Shown here: one piece after another, positions 14,934-21,156 of the stretch
How positions within the stretch are numbered: position 1 is the stretch's first letter
How the letters are laid out: the number at the start of each line of letters is the position of its first letter
NCBI GenBank assembly: GCA_039190005.1
Contig: JBCCYM010000028.1
Location: 1-21,156, forward strand
Length of the DNA: 21,156 nucleotides
Source of the DNA: JBCCYM01 sp039190005
GTDB taxonomy: Bacteria > Pseudomonadota > Gammaproteobacteria > UBA12402
Reading direction: 5' to 3'
Notes under the pieces: generated by a model
Seen by the model: only the letters and a program-made list of their open reading frames with translations
Told to the model about the DNA's origin: nothing
The model's database searches: none
Program-made: the position numbers and the translations under genes

Positions 14934-14987
14934 GCTGGAGAACGCGATAAGGGGTTTATGGGAAAGGAGGGGCTCGCATTCTCCAGC
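14934..14987. repeat. Inverted repeat in the hydrolase/cfa divergent region
   Basis: GCTGGAGAA (14934-14942) and TTCTCCAGC (14979-14987) are perfect complements. After one mismatch GCG/CGC (14944-14946, 14975-14977) pairs too, leaving a 28-base loop rich in purines on this strand. On the minus strand it falls in the 5' leader of the hydrolase gene, starting 24 bases before its ATG. It could be a leader structure or a short dispersed element. The remaining 210 bases up to cfa are AT-rich and show nothing but the promoter candidate. Confidence 0.5.
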
Positions 14988-15143
14988 GGTAAAAACCATA
15001 AGTTTAGGTATTGTTTGCTAGCACATTGAAATATGTCTACCATAACCATTAACAAAGTAATTTAGCCAATTATTTTACCTAAGTCAAGCGAAAATTCTAA
15101 AAAATGGGCATTACTTCGGCTAAACATTAGATTTTGTGTCTTT

Positions 15144-15170
15144 TTGCGGTTAATATAACCCTGCTATTTA
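15144..15170 (+). promoter_or_regulatory. Possible cfa promoter
   Basis: TGC-TATTTA (15162-15170) gives an extended -10, and TTGCGG (15144-15149) stands 15 bases upstream, a short spacer. In enterobacteria cfa is partly under the stationary-phase sigma factor, which tolerates weak -35 boxes. Weak support. Confidence 0.3.
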
Positions 15171-15197
15171 AATTTATATTTAATGTGATGTATTACA

Positions 15198-16334
15198 ATG
15201 AATTTCGAAAAAGCAGTTAAAGAACTTTTAAAGGAAGTCGCCGATATTGAGATAAACGGCAATCGTCCTTGGGATGTGCAAGTCCATGATAAGCGTGTTT
15301 ACCGTCGTGTGTTGCATCAACAATCACTTGGTTTGGGTGAAAGTTACATGGAAGGTTGGTGGGATAGCCAACAGGTTGATGAAGTGATGGCGAGAATTAT
15401 TCGCAGCAGACTGCCGCAAAAAATTAAACAAGTCAAATATCTTTACCCCTTATTACGTGAAAAGTTTAATATTGTTCGTGCCATGGCAATTAATTATCAG
15501 AATAAAAAACGCGCGCGTATTGTTGGTGAGAAGCATTATGATATCAGTAATGACTTATATCGTTTAATGCTTGATAAGCGCATGATTTACAGTTGCGCGT
15601 ATTGGCAGAGTGGGAGTACAACACTTGATCAGGCGCAAGAAGCGAAGCTAAAACTTATTTGTGACAAGGTTGGTTTAAAACCGGGGCAAAAAATTCTTGA
15701 TATCGGTTGTGGCTGGGGAGGGTTTGCCAAATACGCGGCGGAGAATTATGGTGTTGAAGTCGTGGGTATTACCATTTCCGAGCAGCAACTGAAACTTGGT
15801 AAAGAAGTGTGTCAGGGGTTGCCCATTGAATTGAGATTACAAGATTACCGTGACCTTAATGAAAAATTTGATCATATTATTTCCATCGGTATGTTTGAGC
15901 ATGTCGGGGTTAAAAATTACCAAACCTATATGCGCGCGGCCTACCGTTGTCTCAAAGAGGATGGCTTATTCTTGTTGCATACCATCGGTAATTCCGATTC
16001 AGTATTAAAAACCGATCCTTGGCTGCATAAATATATTTTTCCCAATGGTGTGATTCCATCAATTAAACAGATTGGTAAGGCTATTGAAGGTTTATTTGTC
16101 ATGGAGGATTTGCACAATTTTGGTGTGGATTATGAAAAAACCTTATTGTGCTGGCATGATAATTTTCTAAAAGTTTGGGATGAGATTAAATCTAAATATG
16201 ATCAACGTTTTTATCGTATGTGGACCTATTATCTGCTCACTTGCGCCGGTTCATTTCGGGCGCGTGATATGCAATTATGGCAAATTGTCCTCTCTAAACA
16301 TGGTTTAATAGGTGGTTATAAATCAATACGTTAA
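15198..16334 (+). CDS. cfa: Cyclopropane-fatty-acyl-phospholipid synthase
   Basis: A 378-residue SAM-dependent enzyme that adds a methylene bridge to unsaturated acyl chains of membrane phospholipids, acting at the inner-membrane surface. N-terminal helical lipid-binding region (1-100), including GLGESYMEGWW (45-55); SAM motif LDIGCGWGGFA (167-177). The residues expected to hold the active-site bicarbonate and substrate are present: Cys133 (YSCAYW), Glu234 (MFEHVG), His261 (LHTIG), Tyr312 and Cys349 (LLTCAGSFR), matching E. coli Cys139, Glu239, His266, Tyr317 and Cys354. Length is normal. It stands alone between the divergent hydrolase gene and the lipoprotein gene, so it is probably monocistronic. 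The product stabilises membranes under acid or stationary-phase stress. Confidence 0.95.
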   Translation: MNFEKAVKELLKEVADIEINGNRPWDVQVHDKRVYRRVLHQQSLGLGESYMEGWWDSQQVDEVMARIIRSRLPQKIKQVKYLYPLLREKFNIVRAMAINYQNKKRARIVGEKHYDISNDLYRLMLDKRMIYSCAYWQSGSTTLDQAQEAKLKLICDKVGLKPGQKILDIGCGWGGFAKYAAENYGVEVVGITISEQQLKLGKEVCQGLPIELRLQDYRDLNEKFDHIISIGMFEHVGVKNYQTYMRAAYRCLKEDGLFLLHTIGNSDSVLKTDPWLHKYIFPNGVIPSIKQIGKAIEGLFVMEDLHNFGVDYEKTLLCWHDNFLKVWDEIKSKYDQRFYRMWTYYLLTCAGSFRARDMQLWQIVLSKHGLIGGYKSIR

Positions 16335-16395
16335 ATCGCGAAATCCTGTTTTTTTAGTTTGTTTTATGTGAATTTTCATCTGAATAGAAAAAATT

Positions 16396-16424
16396 TTGAC
16401 TTTTTAGTAGGATATTGCTAAAGT
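16396..16424 (+). promoter_or_regulatory. Promoter of the large lipoprotein gene
   Basis: TTGACT (16396-16401; 5/6), a 17-base spacer and TAAAGT (16419-16424; 4/6) with TGC immediately before it as an extended -10. Predicted start near 16431, leader about 35 bases, then AAGGAG (16455-16460) five bases before ATG 16466. Confidence 0.55.
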
Positions 16425-16465
16425 AATCGTCAACAGTTTACTTGGATGAGGGAAAAGGAGTATAA

Positions 16466-19400
16466 ATGATGAAAAATTGTGGTAATCAATCTATCTGGTG
16501 TTGGATTAAATCTAAGCCTTGCGCATTTGTTAAACTTTGCTTGAAACTGGTAATAGTATCCGTTGCGACAGTAAGTTTTGTGTCTTGTAGTTCAAGTCAA
16601 GAACCAACAACCTTTAATGTTTCGGCAAGCGCAATAACGCTCACACCAGGTGGTAAACCGGTTGCCTTATCTGTTACCCTTGCCAGTGGAAGAATAGGCG
16701 GCGCGGTAAGCTTAATTATTAGTAATGCGAGCCAACGCGGTGAGCTCACCATAACTATTCCTGATAGCGCCAAAGCAGCCTGTAGCAATTTAGTTGCCGG
16801 TAATACCTGTATTTTTCAAATATCAGCGTCATCCAATACCAGTTCCGCCAGCACACCGGTTAGAGCCATTATCAAAGTCGCTAACGCCTTGCCAACTGAA
16901 GGGAAAACAGTTGATATCCATTTTGAAGATCCGAGTTTAACGATTAATACGCCGACAATAACCGATACATCAGCACATGACGGGAGTATTGTAAATAACG
17001 GTAATGCCACAATTTATTTGGGACAATTATCCATAGAAACTGCTTCTACATGTCATTCAGCGGATCCTTGGCGTATTGTTGAGGATAACTGTAGTAATAC
17101 CGTATTGTTACCTAAGACCACATGTCATTTCAGTTTAAGCACCGGCATTTTCACTAAGGGGATATTGAATGTGCCTCTGCTCGGCGCTAATAACGCGGTA
17201 ATTAAGACAATAACGAAAATAGTATTGCCGGATATTTCTTCTACTGCTATTGACGTTACTTTTCCGTTCGATAAGAGAATACTTATACCTGGTGAAGACC
17301 CAATTAAGATTGCTTTTGATAACAATTCTCCCTTTTGTATTCCAGCAACAAGTATCAATGCGTCATTTGATAAACAGATTTTTACCGATAATTCAACCGT
17401 TGCAGGTTCTTGTTTTGAGGATGGTGCCGCTGTTGGACAATCATGCGAGATTGAATTAAGTGCTAACGATAGTATCAGCGAAGAAGTTCAGGGATTATCA
17501 GATAATTTTTTAGTGGAGTTACTTAATAGTCAGGTCCTTGGCAGCAGATTATATACACTCTTAGACCCCAGCAGGGCGCTATCCACTTTAACAACAGATC
17601 TGTATTTTTCACCAAATAGCGCGCCAGCTAGTGGTGGGCAGGTAGTTTTAGTGAATGAGGTAAGTACACTACCGATAGTGCAACCCAGAATTATGCTTAA
17701 AGATAGCAACGATGACTCAGAATTAACCGCTAATTATCAAGTACTTTGTGATGGCGAGTCGGCGACTCCGGCTCCTGAGGGTACAACATATATTTGTCCT
17801 AATAATATTCCTGCAAATGGTTCCATGTCGATAACAGTCTATGGTGGCGCAAGTACAGCAACACCTAATGTTGGCTTATATAACTTAAATGTTGTTGGTA
17901 CTGTTGCGGGTAATGATACTAATACCCTCATTATTCCTACTGAAGTCATGTACCCTGATTTGGATTTTGATTTACCAACTATTTCTGATACCAGCGCGCA
18001 ACCGGTGACATTAACAAATACTACCCAAGTGCCGGCTAAAATTAATAGTATTGGTTTGACAAATACCTCTTTCTGGAGCATAAGTAACAATCAATGTACG
18101 TCATTGACAGATGATATTCTTCAGCCAGGTGAAAGTTGTACATTTGATGTTCAAAATAATGGTAGATATATCAATACTGTGATTACTGTCAACGGTGACT
18201 GGTTCGAAAGTCCCGAAACGACAGAGTTATTACCAGAATTTCCAACCTTCAGTGTAGTGCCTACTGGCGGTGTCACATTATCCAATAATGATAATGATAC
18301 GTTCACTTTGACCAATGAATCAGCATTTACGATTCCCGCGATTACCGCTGCCTTTGATAATAGCAGTTTCGGTCAGAACAGTAGTGTGCAAATCGCCTTA
18401 CTTAATTGTGCTAATATAGCCCCTGGTGGTCAGTGTTTTGTCGACGTAAGTGCTGGCACCATTGCCAACAGTGATTTGGGTACGTCGGCGTTTTTACAAT
18501 TCAGATTGGATGGATCACTTATCACACAACGTCAGGTCACATTGGATAATGTGATCACCGCCCAAGCTGATCCCACTCAGCGTACCGGTGCTTATGAAAA
18601 ATTACGTCTCACCTATACCGGTTCAAGTGGTGGTAGTGCGACAATAAGCAACATTGATCTCAGTGGTGTAGGGCAATATTTAGAGATTGCCGCACCATTT
18701 GGCATCTCACCCGATACTTGTACCGGTACGACACTGAATACAATGGTGCCAACATGCACAGTATGGTTGCATGCCTTAAAACAAAACGCGCCGACAAGCG
18801 ATACGCATACCATCACAGTAGACTATTCTCCATCCACCGGCGAAGCCGACAGCATTCCTGTGAATGTTAAGACGACGACTTACTTATATGCCGGTGGTAA
18901 TTTCAGTTTTACTACGGCTGGAGGTAGTGTCGCCAATCGCGTGGCTGCCTTTGACGGTTCCGCTTGGCAAGCATTGGGATTAGGTATCAGTTCTCGACGC
19001 GTGTATACCATGACAGTCGGTAAATACGGTAATTTATATATCGGCGGTAATTTTACACGATTAGGTCGAGCTGGTCCAAACTCAGCATTGCGCGTGGCGG
19101 TATGGGATGGTCTTATTTGGCGAGCGCTTAATGATGGGATGAGTGCCATGAATGAAGGTTTTCTGAACGGCACAGTGTTTGCTTCAGCGGTGAATGGCGA
19201 AGGCGATATTTATTTTGGTGGTAGTTTCACTCGATTTGAGAGTGGCTCAACCGCTTTTCGTATTGCCAAATGGAATCGTTCTTTCTGGACAACACCGGGC
19301 AATATTGGTTTCAGCAACGGCGCGGTTCGTGCTATTGCTGCCTACGGCAATGATAGTATTTATGTCGGTGGGAACTTCCGTAGGTTTAGTAGTCCTGTTG

Positions 19401-20020
19401 ATTCAAGTAGAAGCGTTTATCGTGTTGCCCACTTCAGTGGTGGCGTATGGAATAGATTAGGCACTACACTATTTAATGGTGTAAATAGCACTGTTCGCGC
19501 CATTGCCGTAGATGAGAACGATAATAACGCGGCCTATATAGCGGGTGATTTTATTTTTACTGGAGGCAGTATTTTGCCATTTTTCCGGATCGCGAAATGG
19601 GATGATATTAATGGTAATGGCAATGGCGCTTGGAGTAGATTACCACCAGCATTAGTAAATGGTACTAGTAATCGAATTCGTGCTGTTGCTGTTGGTAGTG
19701 ATGGCAGCGTCTATGTTGGTGGTCAATTTCTTTCGGCGAGTTTGGTGCCGGGAACACGGCGGATAGCAAAATGGAACGGTACGGCTTGGGAAAGCTTGAA
19801 TGGCGGCATTACCACTGGCAATGCGGTGGTCAATGCTTTAACGATTGATGTTAACAATGATGTTTATGCCGCGGGTAATATTACGTCAATTGGTGGTGTC
19901 ACAGTAAGTCGAGTGGCTAAATGGAGTAATTCTGGGTCTGCTTGGAGTAGACTTGGTACCGCAACATTCAACCGTCAAGTGTTTGCCTTAGCAATGGGCG
20001 CGGTTATTGAAATTCAGTAG
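16466..20020 (+). CDS. Large predicted lipoprotein: seven Cys-paired modules plus seven-repeat beta-propeller
   Basis: An 1184-residue exported protein. Basic N-terminus, hydrophobic stretch (about 26-40) and FVSC with Cys41 as likely lipidation site; Phe at -3 is unusual for a lipobox. Residues 42-805 are Ser/Thr/Asn-rich beta-type sequence with closely spaced Cys pairs at 106/115, 209/220, 316/327, 428/444, 544/558, 648/657 and 752/764. Most have the pattern C...L.PG..C.F.V, as in ASH/MSP-like or choice-of-anchor sandwich domains. Residues 806-1184 hold seven repeats of 50-60 residues with the pattern V/IYxGGxF...RVAKWxGxxWxxLG...VxAIAV, starting near 806, 856, 914, 964, 1022, 1081 and 1132: a likely seven-bladed propeller related to Rax2/kelch-like repeats. 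No C-terminal anchor. Cell-surface binding is inferred. Start fixed by AAGGAG at 16455. Function unknown. Confidence 0.82.
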   Translation: MMKNCGNQSIWCWIKSKPCAFVKLCLKLVIVSVATVSFVSCSSSQEPTTFNVSASAITLTPGGKPVALSVTLASGRIGGAVSLIISNASQRGELTITIPDSAKAACSNLVAGNTCIFQISASSNTSSASTPVRAIIKVANALPTEGKTVDIHFEDPSLTINTPTITDTSAHDGSIVNNGNATIYLGQLSIETASTCHSADPWRIVEDNCSNTVLLPKTTCHFSLSTGIFTKGILNVPLLGANNAVIKTITKIVLPDISSTAIDVTFPFDKRILIPGEDPIKIAFDNNSPFCIPATSINASFDKQIFTDNSTVAGSCFEDGAAVGQSCEIELSANDSISEEVQGLSDNFLVELLNSQVLGSRLYTLLDPSRALSTLTTDLYFSPNSAPASGGQVVLVNEVSTLPIVQPRIMLKDSNDDSELTANYQVLCDGESATPAPEGTTYICPNNIPANGSMSITVYGGASTATPNVGLYNLNVVGTVAGNDTNTLIIPTEVMYPDLDFDLPTISDTSAQPVTLTNTTQVPAKINSIGLTNTSFWSISNNQCTSLTDDILQPGESCTFDVQNNGRYINTVITVNGDWFESPETTELLPEFPTFSVVPTGGVTLSNNDNDTFTLTNESAFTIPAITAAFDNSSFGQNSSVQIALLNCANIAPGGQCFVDVSAGTIANSDLGTSAFLQFRLDGSLITQRQVTLDNVITAQADPTQRTGAYEKLRLTYTGSSGGSATISNIDLSGVGQYLEIAAPFGISPDTCTGTTLNTMVPTCTVWLHALKQNAPTSDTHTITVDYSPSTGEADSIPVNVKTTTYLYAGGNFSFTTAGGSVANRVAAFDGSAWQALGLGISSRRVYTMTVGKYGNLYIGGNFTRLGRAGPNSALRVAVWDGLIWRALNDGMSAMNEGFLNGTVFASAVNGEGDIYFGGSFTRFESGSTAFRIAKWNRSFWTTPGNIGFSNGAVRAIAAYGNDSIYVGGNFRRFSSPVDSSRSVYRVAHFSGGVWNRLGTTLFNGVNSTVRAIAVDENDNNAAYIAGDFIFTGGSILPFFRIAKWDDINGNGNGAWSRLPPALVNGTSNRIRAVAVGSDGSVYVGGQFLSASLVPGTRRIAKWNGTAWESLNGGITTGNAVVNALTIDVNNDVYAAGNITSIGGVTVSRVAKWSNSGSAWSRLGTATFNRQVFALAMGAVIEIQ

Positions 20021-20146
20021 ATAATCATTCATGTTGCCCAGAATTTATGGTATTTTATAATTTGAATTTATTACTAGTCTAAGATAAATAAGTAACTAAG
20101 ATTAGGATATAAGTCTGAATCATGGTTAAGCAAAATAAGGAAATAG

Positions 20147-20437
20147 ACATATTGTCTTTTGATTGATTTCAATTATGCCAACCTCACCTGTCCTACTGCA
20201 TTATCGGCATCCTCAAATGATGATAATAAGTCGAAACGTAAACGAGATGCCCAACTTTGTTATCAAGGCAAAGGTCGTATGCTGCTGCCAAGTGACAACA
20301 TGAAAACCTATTAGAAACAGTCAAAATTGGTTATTGATTTTTTAAAGGATTGGATAAATACACATTGGATGAATGGCGCATATTCTAAATTGATAGGAAT
20401 GTGTAATGATTATAAGATGCCAGCTTTCTCAATTTAA
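20147..20437 (+). pseudogene. Possible gene remnant interrupted by TAG
   Basis: One frame stays open from 20147 to a TAA at 20435-20437, broken only by TAG at 20312-20314. The two halves read coherently: a basic first part with KSKRKRDAQLCYQGKGRML, and a second part with VIDFLKDWINTHWMNGAYSK. No convincing start codon or Shine-Dalgarno lies at the front. I do not recognise the family. The bases before it (20021-20146) show nothing. It could be chance open frame in AT-rich DNA. Confidence 0.25.
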
Positions 20438-20481
20438 AGTTAATCATCAAAAGCTGGATTTGAACAACTGAGGTAATTTTT

Positions 20482-21156
20482 ATGCATTATTTTGATAAAA
20501 ATCTAAAATTAACTAAATTTTTAAAAAGTAGGTTTGGAGCTTATTTAAAAAAAGATTAAGACAATCGAATTCTTGTTTGCTTACTTTTAGATCAAATAGA
20601 GAAAAGATATAGATTGAAGATATTTGAAAAATTAGGCTCAGTAATAAAAACAGAGAACGCAGAAAACGAAAAAGCTAACATTGAAGCAAAAACAGAATTA
20701 TTTTTTGATTGCATTGTTACCAAGATTGATCAGGTTGAAATATTTTGGATTCATTTTAATTTTGTAGGCATAGAAGGAAAAAAAATTTTTTCTATAGACT
20801 CTCAGGACATGGCAGAAATTCTTTTTCCCGACGTAAAACCATCATTTTTTAAAGAAATAAATGATGTATTAAATAACAAAAATCTCTTTAACAAAATTGT
20901 ATTAGAAAGAAATAAAGCAATATATAAGCATTTACCTGGCGATGCGCATACTGATACATATAGTATTTTGATTACAAAAGACCAGGTGGAATCTATGTTA
21001 AAAAAAGTACAACCTTCAGGAAGAGATCAATTTTTGCTAACATTTTATAATAAACTTGAAAATCATGCGATATTTTATAATACAAGGTTAGCAATTGAGT
21101 CAGGTTTTGCAATATTGGAAAATAGAATCATAGCTGATAATAATAAATGTTTAAAC
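20482..21156 (+). pseudogene. Unrecognised gene with in-frame TAA at codon 26, open to window end
   Basis: ATG 20482 has a good ribosome-binding site (GAGG 20470-20473, 8-base spacer) and encodes MHYFDKNLKLTKFLKSRFGAY..., but TAA at 20557-20559 stops it after 25 residues. The same frame then runs open for 199 codons to the window edge with coherent, charged, helix-rich sequence (LLLDQIEKRYRLKIFEKLG; LVQxML-like TKDQVESMLKKVQPSGRDQF; LAIESGFAILENRIIAD). This is most simply a gene inactivated by a nonsense mutation. Alternatives are a downstream start (TTG 20614, ATG 20809), stop readthrough, or a sequencing error. A -1 slip on the A-run before the stop does not lead into the long frame. It is far more AT-rich than genes at 8-16 kb, suggesting transferred DNA. 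No family recognised. Confidence 0.5.

Noticed and set aside
16597..19460. Several 60-97-residue ORFs antisense or out of frame inside the lipoprotein gene
   Set aside because: They are shadows of a compositionally biased repeat-rich gene, with no ribosome-binding sites or recognisable domains.
20312..20437. Hemerythrin-like fragment, from FLKDWINTH
   Set aside because: The spacing of the following metal-ligand positions does not fit and no other hemerythrin motif is present.
20545..20560. Programmed -1 frameshift on the A-rich run before the TAA
   Set aside because: The -1 frame meets a stop soon after and the long open frame is the zero frame, so slippage would not reach it.

Overview
The window looks like a chromosomal segment from an AT-rich gammaproteobacterium. 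The gene set (Ugd, a UDP-glucuronate epimerase, ArnT-like lipid A glycosylation, Cfa, Bcr/CflA and DHA2 efflux pumps, OmpR-type regulation) is Gram-negative. The style (large hybrid kinases, a non-ribosomal peptide remnant, a big lipoprotein, short dispersed palindromes) would suit a Legionellales-like host-associated lineage, but that assignment is an inference. No rRNA, tRNA, IS transposase or CRISPR array was recognised.

Region 1 (1-4413), specialised metabolism and signalling. The window opens inside the C-terminal thioester-reductase domain of what is probably a non-ribosomal peptide synthetase. The reading frame is open from base 1, so the visible Met at 73 is not its start. Eleven bases later begins an 895-residue kinase with an unusual order: PAS, histidine kinase, two receiver-like domains, then a second degenerate kinase core. 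An OmpR-family response regulator follows, preceded by a possible 25-codon leader ORF whose stop overlaps the regulator's ATG.

Region 2 (4414-4948), a gene-free stretch with a candidate structured non-coding RNA. It holds a plausible sigma70 promoter, four hairpins and a 13-bp terminator-like hairpin. An inverted repeat over a TATAGT box lies just upstream of the next gene.

Region 3 (4949-8558), export. A DHA2 (EmrB/QacA-type) transporter is followed 5 bases later by a prolyl-iminopeptidase-like hydrolase. A convergent Bcr/CflA-type transporter comes next. Together with region 1 this could be the regulation and export/processing end of a peptide gene cluster (inference).

Region 4 (8606-14035), a sugar-nucleotide and lipid A/LPS decoration cassette: a UDP-glucuronate 4-epimerase, a GT2 polyprenyl-phosphate glycosyltransferase, a LAB_N small membrane protein, an ArnT/Rgt-like GT-C transferase, and Ugd with its own good promoter. 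Ugd plus the epimerase would give UDP-galacturonate, so the cassette is better explained by galacturonate transfer than by L-Ara4N. Two palindromic repeat elements sharing an identical 19-mer interrupt it.

Region 5 (14053-20020): a reverse-strand alpha/beta-hydrolase-fold protein lacking the usual acid and histidine of the triad, a cyclopropane-fatty-acid synthase (cfa) with all expected active-site residues, and an 1184-residue predicted lipoprotein. The lipoprotein has seven paired-cysteine modules of about 105 residues followed by a seven-repeat beta-propeller.

Region 6 (20021-21156), an AT-rich decayed tail: one unrecognised frame broken by TAG, and one long frame with a good ribosome-binding site, an in-frame TAA at codon 26, and an open frame to the window edge.
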